Positions 34,501 to 45,744 of a stretch of 64,000 nt of DNA are shown piece by piece; the first letter of the stretch is position 1, and each line of letters begins with the position of its first letter. The translations under genes were made by a program, and so were the position numbers. The notes under the pieces were generated by a model. That model did not search any database. It was not told the origin of the DNA and worked only from the letters and a program-made list of their open reading frames with translations. The DNA is from Agelas oroides (Eukaryota > Porifera > Demospongiae > Agelasida > Agelasidae), in contig OX422193.1 of NCBI GenBank assembly GCA_949130485.1, positions 4,260,871 through 4,324,870 on the forward strand, in the 5' to 3' direction.

Positions 34501-34927
34501 TATCATCTGTACACCTGCACTGCACAATATAGTTTACCGACTTGTATAATGTGTTCCTCCAATGTATACCTTTGCCAAGTTACAAGGTCTTGTTGTCACC
34601 TTAGACAACCCAACTGTGCTGGAGTGCATCAAGTTTCAAGGAAGGGAGAGAAGAATGAACATTCCACAAGAAATTGGCACCAAATACCATGACTTTGGTG
34701 TCCTCCTCCTGGATGACCACAATGGAGCTAGAGTCAGCAATATGGAACACAAGCACAGAGGTGATGCCGAGCGAATCAACAAGGAGATCCTCCAGGAGTG
34801 GGCTACTGGGAGGGGGAAGGCATCAGTGAGCTGGGAAACACTGATTGAGGTGTTACGTGATATTGAACTTTGTACACTTGCTAGTGAGATCGAGGCTGTT
34901 AAATTGCCATCAGCTACACCACTGTAA
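24631..34927 (+). CDS. Membrane-anchored Roc-COR-like GTPase with Death domain
   Basis: Eight plus-strand exons, 24631-24786, 25221-25358, 27646-27792, 28022-28144, 28338-28559, 29792-31867, 32532-32594 and 34605-34927 (TAA), all join in phase 1. The first exon enters in phase 1, so the 5' start is outside what I can see. Order in the product: five segments each of a short Ser/Thr/Gly-rich or Cys-bearing ectodomain plus one hydrophobic helix; a Trp/Lys-rich juxtamembrane piece; a Roc-like GTPase; a COR-like region; an acidic linker; and a Death-domain-like end. Roc-COR-Death order is known in DAPK1-type proteins. Coupling to tandem transmembrane segments is unusual and suggests a membrane receptor or scaffold in death or innate signalling (inference). 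If all five helices are used together it is multipass; because every exon is phase 1-1, alternative use of single membrane exons is equally possible. The last acceptor (TTGTTGTCACCTTAG) is the least certain junction. Confidence 0.75.
25442..26089. mobile_element. 648-bp hAT-like element with 5-bp TSD, in intron 2
   Basis: Ends CAGTGGCGGATTTAG and CTAAATCCGACACTG are inverted repeats with one mismatch. GTACT flanks both sides (25437-25441 and 26090-26094), as in the 5-bp-duplication hAT group. The interior at 25700-25800 is a degenerate ~10-bp repeat of GGATTTC type, also found at 37260-37710, plus a GTTAACTA-rich block. No transposase. Confidence 0.8.
26957..27000. repeat. Copy of the CTTGCTCAGGCTCGCCCC repeat end
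   Basis: The motif GCTCAGGCTCGCCCCATGAT also occurs near 41248 and 53957 in the same orientation, and in reverse complement at 53443. It is the terminus of a dispersed element; here it lies in intron 2 of the GTPase gene. An upstream GAAGTTGAA-containing block near 26590 is shared with 53670. Confidence 0.5.
27090..27250. repeat. Intron repeat, first of two copies
   Basis: The motif series GAGGCTGAGAAGCTTAGCAAG, GGGCAGT, CAAAGGCTGCC, AAGCTTTTTCTC and AAATGGCCTCCA recurs in the same order at about 32830-33030, six kb away in another intron of the same gene. Confidence 0.7.
28640..28935 (-). pseudogene. SWIM-family gene fragment, antisense in intron 5
   Basis: The minus frame reads [17 protein letters not shown]..., then LYTKDKLKAYKYFLNGWIS, close to [18 protein letters not shown] and [20 protein letters not shown] of the 48.2-kb SWIM+PHD gene. 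The SWIM cysteines are not present. It is a truncated, decayed relative, oriented against the GTPase gene. Confidence 0.65.
28980..29790. other. Intron sequence with no recognisable feature
   Basis: AT-rich intron 5 sequence of the GTPase gene before the large exon; no repeat or exon seen. Confidence 0.55.
29792..31867 (+). CDS. Roc-like GTPase plus COR-like exon
   Basis: A single 2,076-nt exon, phase 1 in and out (ATTTGTATGCAG acceptor, AAAG/GTAATC donor). G1/P-loop GVAGAGKT at 29887-29910; G3 DSGGQ at 30355-30369 inside IYLIDSGGQIEFLEVLPAF; G4-like VGTHQD at 30616-30633. The D-x-x-G-Q and T-H-x-D pattern is that of Roc-type GTPases rather than NACHT ATPases. A Cys-rich insertion (KFCCCCNGS) sits between G1 and G3. 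The following ~300 residues (WFKFEQLIQSLARDHG, LDHLASFGVIHYYW, VFVDPQFLLDKISELVKF, PADFLKLMKDRLIV) resemble the COR winged-helix pattern, including V-x-D-P-Q-x-L. The last part (CSHLCPSIWHTLLEGIQKA) is unassigned. G4 has Gln where Lys is usual, so nucleotide specificity may be relaxed. Confidence 0.85.
31900..32530. other. Intron 6, nothing recognised
   Basis: No repeat or exon seen between the Roc-COR exon and the small linker exon. Confidence 0.5.
32532..32594 (+). CDS. Small acidic linker exon
   Basis: 63 nt, phase 1-1, between TATGGTTAG and GTATGT. It encodes G-VQAPTTEVHIVLEVPSEEDE, an acidic connector before the Death-domain exon. Being phase 1-1 it could be skipped without changing frame. 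Confidence 0.65.
32830..33070. repeat. Intron repeat, second of two copies
   Basis: Same motif order as 27090-27250 (GCTAAGAAGCTTGATGAG, GGGGGCAGT, CCAAGGGCTGCC, AAGCTTTTCCTC, AAATGGCCTCCA) with a ~60-bp insertion near its start. Confidence 0.7.
33075..34600. other. Intron 7, no further exon supported
   Basis: Several pyrimidine-rich AG sites occur (for example TTTGTCTTTTTTCAG near 34403) but their frames stop quickly. A 68-aa frame at 33642 is not bounded by convincing splice sites. Confidence 0.45.
34605..34927 (+). CDS. Death-domain-like terminal exon
   Basis: Enters in phase 1 after TTGTTGTCACCTTAG and ends at TAA 34925-34927. The ~75 C-terminal residues have the six-helix Death-domain look: IPQEIGTKYHDFGVLLLDD, then RINKEILQEWATGRG, then SWETLIEVLRDIELCTLASE. 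The W-x-T-L-I-x-x-L-R-D-I-x-L-x-x-L-A-x-x-I pattern is characteristic. It probably mediates homotypic assembly. Upstream residues (VLECIKFQGRERR) form a linker. The call rests on pattern recognition. Confidence 0.7.
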
Positions 34928-34929
34928 TT

Positions 34930-35890
34930 ATGTATCACTGCTCATACATGTCCCTATTGTTTTGAGTTTTGGCTGCTCTGTACTTTAACCTTTTGAGTTA
35001 GACACAATTTTTATGGTGTACATGTACTCCACCATTCCAGACGTTTGTTTTTGTACAATACATTGCTTTGTATGATAAGTGTAAGTAAGTTACTGCATTC
35101 AATATTCATACTAGCAGCCTTATAATGCATCAATTTGTCCTGCTAGGGCAGCTACTACAGCTCAGTCTCACGTAGCCTGACTTTTGTAGGGCCTGGCTAC
35201 TCGAGAGCACATACAGTGAGCAGCCCAATCCAAAATTTGGACTTCCATTTTAGGCGTCCCTTCCCATTTCCATTCCTGTTTCCGTTCCTGCATGTTCGTG
35301 TTTCCAGTTGCCCAGTACAAACTTCAAACATGCATATCTCCTGTTTATGTCAAGATCTAATTCTGCACTAGTAAACTCTCTGGTTTCTACTCTTTAGCTT
35401 AGGGGTCGAAAAAAATCTTCAGCTATGAAAACATATCCTTTTGTCAGAGCTGGGACCTAAATCATGTGTAATCATTGACTGCTGGATGAGGACAAGCTGT
35501 TCTGACAAAAGTATATGCAATCACTAAGCAAGGTTAATGTGTGCAGAAACCTCCTGTATGAACAGGTGTACTTTCATACTGGCAGGCCAGCTGCTATTGT
35601 AGTGGAATGCATGAGAAGGTAAACTGTGCAAACTAGTATGTTAACCAATTCCTACCCAAAAAACTATACAACTCAGTGTTGTTATAACTGTATACCAAGA
35701 AAGAATACCCCCATCCAATGACACCCCCAATACCTGACTGTATATCACCTGATGTGAGTGGTGGTGCATGAGTATTAGGGGAAAAATGATTTATAATGGT
35801 GGCTTTCTTTTGCCTTTTCTCATCTGAAACAAAGCTGTGGAGTAGAGAAGAGTTGTGTGAGATTTTTATCCTTAGAGACAAGGTTCCAGT
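34930..35890. other. 3' flank of the GTPase gene, no further gene seen
   Basis: Probable 3' UTR then intergenic DNA; TTTTGTACAATACATTGC near 35050 precedes AT-rich sequence. No clear poly-A signal can be singled out. Confidence 0.45.
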
Positions 35891-35896
35891 GATGAG

Positions 35897-36690
35897 TTAG
35901 AGTTTCACAGAGGTGAGTAAGTGAGGGGGAGTAAGAAGTGATGAATCTGGGGGTGATGGGGTTAGGTGTGATGTTAAGGCTAGAGGAGAGGTTGAGAGTA
36001 GGGGTATAGGAAGAGGTTGGATGTATCTATTCCTAAGGGAGTATGGAACTGTGGAGAGGAGTCGGTCAACAAAACTTTTAGGGTACCCCCTACAGAGTAG
36101 GTGGTGCCTAAAAGTTGAGATGGTTCTTTCATAGTTATCCTGGCTAGAATTGGACCTAAGGAACCGAATGGCCTCACCCCTCACCAAGCCCTTAAACACT
36201 CCTTAGGGTGAGAAGAAGAGAAGTGAAGATACTGGAAGGTGTTAGTGGGTTTGAAATAGGTTTGAACATCAAGGATACCAGTTTCTCTAAATCTGCTTCC
36301 CTTGTAGATCCTTTTGTCCAGAAACTCAACACTGTCCATGGAGATGGTCCATGTGAAGTGTATGGTCGGGTGGCAGGAGTTGAGTCTGTGGAGGAGAGCC
36401 TCCAGGGACTCCCTCGAACCTGACCATACACAGAGGATGTCGTCAATGTAACCCTTCCAGAGGGCCAGTTGAAGGGGCTCGATCACTCTCAAGGAATCGT
36501 CTCTCCAGGGAGTCCATGAAGATGTTGGCGTAGGAGGGGGCCATCTTGGTGCCCATTGCCGTTCCCTGTATTTGTTGGTAGATGTGTGTGTGGAAAGAGA
36601 AAACATTGCACTTGAGAACTATGTCAAAGAGTGTTTGCATAATACCTCGGGGCAATGGGAGAAGAGGGTGGTGTTGAAATACCATCCTTT
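35897..36690 (-). pseudogene. Penelope-like element reverse transcriptase, frameshifted
   Basis: Minus-strand pieces in order: [18 protein letters not shown] with [17 protein letters not shown] (36685-36443), a frameshift, then [18 protein letters not shown] with catalytic Y-I-D-D and FTWTISMDSVEFLDKRIY, FKPTNTFQYLHFSSSHP (to 36181), then in another frame GEAIRFLRSNSSQDNYERT and [29 protein letters not shown] and the YxDD followed by L-N-x-x-H-P-x-I-x-F are Penelope-type RT marks. At least two frame breaks show it is dead. Confidence 0.75.
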
Positions 36691-36792
36691 AAGATGTACA
36701 TGTAGCTATACATGTAAACAACACAATGTGCACGAGCCTAGGACACAAGATACCTTTCTGATAAAAGGGATTGGCAAGGCAGGAGAGTAAAT

Positions 36793-37342
36793 TTAGGAAA
36801 CAATGTACAGTGTAATAGTAAAAAGAAGTTTGTTGGAGTCCCAGCTTGTGCACAGTCTCAAGTTGAAAATGTGGTACAAGCATGAAATAGCAGTTTTCGG
36901 AGGATTTTCTTCGTTGAATGCTTGGGCAGATTGAATATGTTTAGGATAGCTAGTTTTCTCTGCAGTTTGGTAACAGTGACCCAGGGAGCCAATTTCTATA
37001 TAGTGTATTGTAAGATACAGAGAAAGATCTGTCTTCAAGGTCAGAGATAAGCTGGAGATATGCAGGTTTATTTGCCTTCCTCTGTCTAGCAGCAAGGAGA
37101 GCCTCGGAAGGGACTGTATGTTCCACTAGCATTATGTTGGAATCCTCGATTAGGACAATATCTGGTCTTGCTGTGGATATGGAGATGTTGGAAGGAAGAG
37201 TAGCTAGTGGGCAGTTCGAGGCCCTCCAACTAGGGATGTCAGCATAGAGTTTCAGGGAGAGAGGTAGTCTTTCCAATCTGAAATCCAGAAATCCACTCTG
37301 AAATCTGGAAATCCAATTAAGGATCCTATTAAAATACTCCAC
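36793..37342 (-). pseudogene. Retroelement-derived fragment with PD-(D/E)-like motif
   Basis: Frame LPLSLKLYADIPSWRASNC..., STARPDIVLIEDSNIMLVE, HTVPSEALLAARQRKANK..., then a frameshift into TIHYIEIGSLGHCYQTAEK. The R-P-D-I-V-L ... E-H-T-V-P ... R-x-R-K spacing recalls a restriction-nuclease-like fold attached to retroelement proteins. Family assignment is from memory and weak. It precedes the Penelope-like piece in the same orientation, but they may be separate elements. Confidence 0.4.
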
Positions 37343-37715
37343 AAATATCCGTATACCTTAAATTAATCACATCACCGGATTTACATGGATGTGCACGTGC
37401 ATGGATTTTCTATGACGTAATAACAAACATCAATGCACTTATATCAGATAATTAGTACATGTATAATATATGTATGACAATCAACGAACACGCAGTATGC
37501 GCATGTATTATGTATGACAATCAACCGTATCTTCAGAATAACAAATAATAGAGATTCAAACGAAATCCATGCAGAAATCCACTTTGAAATCCACAAACCC
37601 ACTTTGAAATCCAGAAATCCATTTTGAAACCCGGAAATTCATATTGAAATCCAGAAATCCAATCTGAAGTCCGAAATCCACATGAAATCCAGTGGGTTTC
37701 GAAATCTCGTAGCTA
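37260..37715. repeat. Degenerate GAAATCCA repeat clusters
   Basis: Two clusters (about 37270-37320 and 37555-37705) of ~10-bp units such as GAAATCCAGAAATCCA, ending CGAAATCTCGTA. The reverse complement of the same tract lies inside the hAT-like element at 25690-25800. Confidence 0.7.
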
Positions 37716-37739
37716 CGTCAAGATGCACCGTGGCAAACC

Positions 37740-38444
37740 CTTCGCCTCTGGCAAAACTCCTTGGTGCTCTTGGGTGAATCATTTTGTTGTGAAATCCAAC
37801 TTTGTTGGTACTCTCATTGGTTCGTGGCTATCAGATCCTACTTTCTTTGTGAAACTGATGTCTCTGAACTAACAAGGTACCCGGCCACAGCAGACCCTGG
37901 CACAAATACTGCTCGACCTCCAACCAGCAGGCCCAGTGACACAACTACTAACACCAAGGCCTCCAACTCTAACCACTGATACCCTAAACGCAACAACCCT
38001 TATGTAAGTGTGTACTACTTTCAGTTATGTGATTAACTCCAGTATTTATGATTAAAAGTACAAATACATCAAATGAAATACTAAGCTACTTATACACAAA
38101 CTTCTTTCTAACTGAATACACACACCCACATGCAATCATATAAATGTCACTTGAATGCATGGCCAACCAGTGATAATTACATATATCCCGTTGTGGTATA
38201 TATCACCTGGTCCAGACTCCTACGAAATTGTAGCTCCTCTTCCTGCAACTCACCCACCACCTCCTCCAGCAACCACTGCCACCATCACACCACACCCACG
38301 ACCTCCTCCAGCAACCACTGCCATTCACACCACACCCATGACCTCCTCCAGAACAACCACCACCACTGTCACACCACACACATCACCCCACCACCTCCTC
38401 CAGCAACCACCACCACTGTCATACCACACCCACCAACAAAATAA
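37740..38444 (+). pseudogene. Deleted paralogue of the 48.7-kb repeat-protein gene
   Basis: Bases 37780-37880 match 48575-48660 (TTGTTGGTACTCTC...CTTTCTTTGTGAAACTG...ACAAGGTACCCGG), then jump directly to the exon-1 tail (GCAGACCCTGGCACAA... TAACACCAAGGCC) without the start codon or repeat region. A GTAAGTGTG donor near 38003 and a Pro/Thr-rich second exon near 38168-38444 (EIVAPLPATHPPP) follow. The missing block is a clean internal deletion. It cannot make the full protein. Confidence 0.7.
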
Positions 38445-38449
38445 GAACT

Positions 38450-40010
38450 GCTGTTACCATTATAAATTATTATAAATTACAATCATATAATTCTACATTT
38501 TTTATCTACCTGCTATCTACCTATTCTCTGTACTATACCTTTCACGACATCATTACAATTATCTATACCTGCAAACACTTATACGGTAATTGTACATTAT
38601 AACATGCAGTAATACAAAATTGTGCAACCATATGCAGAACAGTGGCAGTGTGCAAGTTCCAAGAAGAGCAGATATGTACTGCCGCAGCTTATTACCCTAA
38701 AATAATGACTCGGTACCTCAGTTGGTTAGAGCATGGCAGGCCATTTGCCAGGTCGCGGGTTCGAGTCCCTCCCTGAGTCACTGTCATTTTTCTCCCTCTT
38801 TCTTTTTCACATTGTTTGCTCAACTTAGCTTGTCGGTGCTAATGAACCTTTTTGAGCATGTCCCATGCACGCAGGTCCATGTAGAATTCCAAAGCTTTGT
38901 CCACCCCACATGCCTGTGTATCTCAGCAATAGTAGGAACTTTCTTGTCACCCCCTGGTTTCCCTTCCATGGCAGCCTACCACCCTGCTTAGCATCTGTAT
39001 TCTACATCAACTAGCTACTCCTCTATCTCTGCTTTCTGAACTGTTCATATTCTAAACATACGACAGATAAAATTAATATTCTATTTCACTTCACCAACAA
39101 TACCACTGACACCCCGCTGCAAGAATCCTGACTTTGATGGAGTGGAGCTTTCACAACTTTAACATCCTCTTTGCCAATCTGTCTAAGAGTGGATTTATCC
39201 TCCAGCTAGCTCCACCAGTGCTGGCATCATTGCCAGTTTTCCCAACCGTTCAGTAAAACTAGCATCATAATAATCCATCTGACTCCCAGACTATGTCTGG
39301 ATTATGCTAGCTGCATGTCCAGTAGTCTAGTCTAATGAAAGTGAAGTGGCAGACTTTTTTCGGTCGTATGTTACAGTGCAGATAACTTGAGTAAAGTATA
39401 GTGAAGGTTCTAAGTAAAGCAGGGTGACATTTGCAGCTTGATAATCTGCACATCTCTTTGGGTTAGTCACTGATTGGGGTCATGCAGGATTCTTAGAACT
39501 TCCAGCTAGGCTGAGTGATCATGATCATTTAATAAGTGACCAGATTCATTCGTTTTTACATGGGACACCTTGAGCTTGATGCACCTGCAGCTAGGTACAA
39601 GTACTGCTACCTGTTACCCACACAGTCAATGCAACTGGTAGCTAGAGACAAGCACTTTACAGGCTGACATAAATCATAGCTTACTATCCTACTGCATGGT
39701 ATGTGAAATGGTGTAGAGAGCACACTGAAAGTGTATATTAATTAGTGGGGCAAATGTCATCCTGTAGTAATTTTAAGTCTCAGTCCAATTAATAGTCCAA
39801 GTCATTGAACATAGCATTTTGTCCACGGGTAGATATATTACATAACAAGCATACATGACTAAGCACTTCTGTACGGCAAAAAAAAAAAAAAAAAAAGTAA
39901 CGAAAGCTATTATCTCTAGATCAAATATAGTTTTATAGTCAGCACGTGTACACTAACAACTCAAGGTATATTATAGTTTTTCAGTGATATTCATAATTGA
40001 AGCCGCATGC
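38450..40010. other. Stretch with a tRNA-like sequence, otherwise no gene
   Basis: Apart from the tRNA-like block at 38707-38779 and an A tract at 39878-39896, no exon or repeat could be supported. Confidence 0.5.
38707..38779 (+). tRNA. tRNA-like sequence, probably pseudogene or SINE head
   Basis: GACTCGG at the start pairs with CTGAGTC at the end. TACCTCAGTTGG is near an A box and GGTTCGAGTCC (38758-38768) is a perfect B box 44 bases on. An anticodon stem TGGCA/TGCCA is perfect. However the 7-base loop GGCCATT lacks T at position 33, the T-stem has a mismatch, and one extra base precedes the acceptor strand. Therefore likely not functional. Confidence 0.4.
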
Positions 40011-40013
40011 AGC

Positions 40014-40117
40014 TAGCCTCGTTCCCAGGCCCGCGCCCAGCTTCCCGTCGCTTGCAGTACGGTTAGCGCCCAGCTTCCGTCGGACGGAAGCTGGGCGCGG
40101 GCCTGGGAACGAGGCTA
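40014..40117. mobile_element. Foldback MITE, TAGCCTCGTTCCCAGGCC family
   Basis: Starts TAGCCTCGTTCCCAGGCCCG and ends with its exact reverse complement. An inner pair CGCCCAGCTTCC/GGAAGCTGGGCG makes nearly the whole block one hairpin. The most perfect copy in the window. Confidence 0.85.
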
Positions 40118-40959
40118 GCATGCAGCTGCTTTACAGGTAAGGTTGATTGCATGTCTATGCATGACGGCCTATCATAATTTTAAAGCCTGACAGAACTAAA
40201 GACACCACAGTGTGTATGGCTAATGCAGGATATTGCAACTATGGACTATGCTAGCTAGGCTCAGTGGACTGGGAACAAAGATACAAGACAAACAGTGTTT
40301 TTTTTCAGGGTCTTTGGTGGGGTGGGGGAATATCCCCCCCAAGCAATAACAAATTTAACCCAGTAGACACTAGAATTTTTTTTGTCTCTCCGAATGTAGA
40401 CCATGGTCACCAAAACTTCTAGTATTTTACAATGGGTCTGAGAAGCCACCAAATGTGATCCCAGACACCTTAATTTCAAAAAAATTTGGGGGCCAGCTGG
40501 ATGTTTTTCACATTTTCTCTCCCCGCAAAAGCAATTTCCCCCCCTAAACTACATTTCTAGAAAAAAAAACTGAAGACAAACAAACCTAGGCTTCTAGGAA
40601 CTATGCCAGGGTGTTCATAGACATCATGTAGAGCTCCAAGTGGCTAGATTTGCAATCGAACATTTTTAATTTGAATTTCGCCTTAATTCTTGTTCTACAA
40701 TTTCTGTCAGCTGTAGCAGTATTGTTTGTAGCTTCTGCCACAGCTGCACAAGTACATGCATTCATAGATATTGCACCAACTCTGGAATGATTAAGCCTCA
40801 GGATTGCTGGTATCCAGGAATGTACATACAGAAGGATTTCATCATTCCACAGTGAAGTATTTTATGGTGGCACACCAGGCCCTCAATGTTATTACTGCGG
40901 ATCAAATTGAAACCACTACTTGTAGCTAGCAATGTGCAACAGTGCTAACAGTGATGAAA

Positions 40960-41180
40960 TTGTGCTATCGAACCTTTTGCCTCATTCTACCAACTGTGAC
41001 AGTACCATTTGTAGTGCGCAACGGTGCAACATCACACACACATCTCCATCGAACCATTTCCCCCATTCTATACCAACTGTGACAGTGCATGTTAGCAATA
41101 CCATTTGTAGTGTGCAACGGTGCAATGTTGCACTCGCATCTCCATCAAACCATTTCCCCCATATCATGCCACAACTGGAT
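40960..41180. repeat. Short tandem array, ~80-100-bp unit, 2.5 copies
   Basis: Units share CCAACTGTGACAGT, ACCATTTGTAGTG, GCAACGGTGCAA and CATCTCCATC. No coding content. Confidence 0.75.
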
Positions 41181-41480
41181 ATTCATGATTGGGTGTGAAG
41201 CCATAGTTGTGTACCATGACCTAAATCAACACAATGTGCTGCTTGCTCAGGCTCGCCCCACGATGATGAAGCATCTTCCTAGTATATTATGTGCCTATCA
41301 TTATGTGTCTATTAATGTTATGCCCCACTACCCCCAGTGCGGGGCAGGGTGGGTATGGGTGGGGGATTCAAGTGATAACGTCTGCCCTGGGATGGGGAAT
41401 TTGAACTACACATGTGTATTATAAGTATTTGTTATACCTTGTACGTCTTTGTTGTTTATCAGTCGACGATTATTTTCTCT

Positions 41481-42841
<1,361 letters not shown>

Positions 42842-42899
42842 TTATTATCAGCATCTCCAAATACACCTATCTTGATCCCTGCTGCCAAAATCACCTCCA

Positions 42900-44640
42900 G
42901 TGGTTTCACAGAAAAGTTGTGGTTCCCAGTGATACTGATTCTTCATTACAGTCACCTATACAGACTGAGAATCTTGACAGCCATGTTTTTTTCTTAGGCC
43001 TCCCTGCACTGGTTCAATAGACCATTCAGGGAAGCAAACTGAACTAGTGAACATTGCTGAAGACTGCAACATTCACTCATGCATATTTGAATGTGTTATA
43101 CTGATGATATTTGTTATGAAAGAAGAATTTGATCATTTGAAGGGTTGCAAACCTTGTGACCTTGAGAAGTGGAAATGTGGATGGAACATTTGGCTGCAGT
43201 TCAGAAGAACAGAAAACGGGGAGCAGAAAAAGCTGCTTTAACTCCTCATCAGCGATCACAAAGAGAAACACAGCAGCCATCCTCTTTCTGTGGTCTACCA
43301 TATGAACTTACAGTAACTCCAGAGCAAGAGAGCCAACTTTGTAGTTTCTGCTATATTCAAGATTGTATACAAGAAATTTCTATTTTGGTTTATGGGAGGG
43401 GACAACAAGCACTTGTACAGTTTTGTGGGAAGTCACATGTTGTCACGTGACCTAGATGAACATTTACCCGTGACACTACTTAGGTTTGAGCTTTCAAACT
43501 CTCACCATTTGTGTGTCTTCAGATGAAGTATGTTCACTTCAATTTTCAGCTCTTAACTAGTAATGGCTGAAGAGATCACAGCTAAAAACCCAAATCAGTT
43601 CACTAAGTGAAGCCACAGTGACACAGCACAATGCCTGTTTCAAAGGTGTAAAACTGTTTAGTTACAAACTCACTATCCACTAGTTAAGATCCCAAACTTG
43701 CAAAGTGTGTTTGCAATGTCCTACTGATACTAGCTACATTGCAAATTTCAACCATTAGGTCCTCTCCAATTCAAGGATAGAGGTGTATTTGTGTCAAAAC
43801 CTTGCCAAAACCCCTAAAAGTGGCAACGCACTTACTTTACTTCCTTTTCACTTATAACAGTAAGTAATGTGCATAGCATACTGTTTTGGAGCTCAGGAAG
43901 TTCTCAGTGAGGATTATTGAAATTTGGCTGACTTGCTCTGGAGCACTGTATATACTGATGAACTTCGGTTGCAAACTGGATAGATTGAGGTAGCTATGGT
44001 TTCATTTGCACATCGGAGTTGTAACTGTTCCTGAAGCATTCTTTTGCTCAGTGTCAGACTTATTTTTAGCATCATTGTAAACATGACATTGTTACAGATT
44101 TTTCTACAGCCTCTTTCCATGCACTGCCCCTCACTGCATGGAGAGGGGGGGGGGGGCATACCATTTATATGTGCATGGCCCTTTAATACCTGAAGCTCCT
44201 CAACCGTCACTAGTGAGTTTCATTCCTGCTTATAGCCGCTACTGGGGGGGCATTATTATTCACGGGGGGAAACATGACAACTGAGCACATCTGACAATAA
44301 TCACTGGACTGGACTACTGGAATGGACTACTGGACTGACCTTTTTTTGCAGATTTTCCTGCCAGTACATCCATTATATAGAAGGTTTCTGACATGACCTC
44401 TTGCCTATCTCGCTATACATCTTGTCTTCCTTGACTATGTAAACAACAATGTACTTCTGCAGCAAGTGCCAGTTCAACCATTCGTGGTGTAGATACAGAT
44501 TAGTGTCTTACTTACTCGCTTGAGACGGTAGCACATAAGCTGGTGACGCCTGGGTTGATAGCTCAGCTCCTGCTTGAGAAGAGTGGTCATGCTCACTGCT
44601 AGTAGGTACCACAGTCATGTATGCTTCACAATACTTTAAA
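42900..44640. other. Gene remnants then no recognisable gene
   Basis: From 42900 to about 43300 there are short frames (for example NRKRGAEKAAL near 43205) that may belong to the decayed coiled-coil gene. Beyond that only a short G tract (44146-44155) and AT-rich DNA. Confidence 0.4.
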
Positions 44641-44648
44641 TGAATAAA

Positions 44649-45370
44649 GAAATAAAAAATCATTAAAAAGATGTAGGGATGGCATGCCAAAAAGTATGCA
44701 AACAAGGTAGGGATGATAGCATAAAAGCAAAGGTCAACATAAAGGCAATGCCCCATCCCTACATCTTTTTCACACTGCAGTTATGACAGTGTATTGGAGG
44801 TCTCTATAAACATACAACAACCTTACTGGCAGTTCTTGAAGGGCATAGCTGTAACCTTGTTCTCAGGCCACTTTCCTCCTCCCACATGGCCTGGGTTCTG
44901 GACTCCAAACCCTTCTGAAAGGGCAAGAAGGGTCTGTATAGTCTAGCAGCATGTGCATGGTATATGGTGTATGTGTACCTTTTTGGAAGCTATGCATGTA
45001 GCGACCAGGTAGGTTTTGATGCTGACATGCTATATGTAGTAACAGTGGAACCCTTGTTGGCATTTAATATTGTATACAGACCGCTTATACAACCTAGACA
45101 CTGAGCTGCAGGACTGCATGGTCATATAGTAAGTGCTGTAGTGTTTAAAAACTAAAGTAGTTGGTGCTCATTTACAGCATTATTAACTCCACGGATGGGT
45201 GCAGGTTTAGGTTTCAACCATGCTGTCTAACTGCAGTGTGAAAAAGATGTAGGGATGGGGCATTGCCTTTATGTTGACCTTTGCTTTTATGCTATCATCC
45301 CTACCTTGTTTGCATACTTTTTGGCATGCCATCCCTACATCTTTTTACATTTTTAATGCTTTTTATTTCT
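44649..45370. mobile_element. Foldback of two inverted MITE copies
   Basis: 44649-44783 and 45228-45370 are reverse complements, nearly identical apart from a small indel at the outer edge. Each arm is itself bounded by AAAAAGATGTAGGGATGG and CCATCCCTACATCTTTTT, so each is a complete MITE. The ~445-bp spacer has no coding frame. A third, solo copy lies at 46361-46490. Confidence 0.85.
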
Positions 45371-45744
45371 TGTTTCTGTACTTTATTTAGATGTTAATCT
45401 CAGTTACAGTTTAATAGACCTAAGCCTAAGAAGATTTCTTTCACTGAGTGTAACCACAACTCTAGAACATGAAACAACATAATTTGACAGCTTAGCAGTG
45501 GTTCCAAGCATGTAATACGCGAGCTGGAATCCAATGAAGGGCTAATAACTCTCTGTACCAGATTTTGAGCCCTTTGTGAAGTCGATTTCCTGATTTACGA
45601 TCACATGACAACTGACCAGCACAGAAAACAGTATCGACAGAGCATAAAGGGGTTGGTATGAATGTACTTTATGTAGAAAAAGACCCCTATACTATAAGGG
45701 TCTTTTTTATGTAAACTGATCCCTATACTATATGGGTCCATCTT

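Noticed and set aside
38707..38779. Functional tRNA gene
   Set aside because: No T at position 33, a T-stem mismatch and an extra base before the acceptor strand; reported only as tRNA-like.
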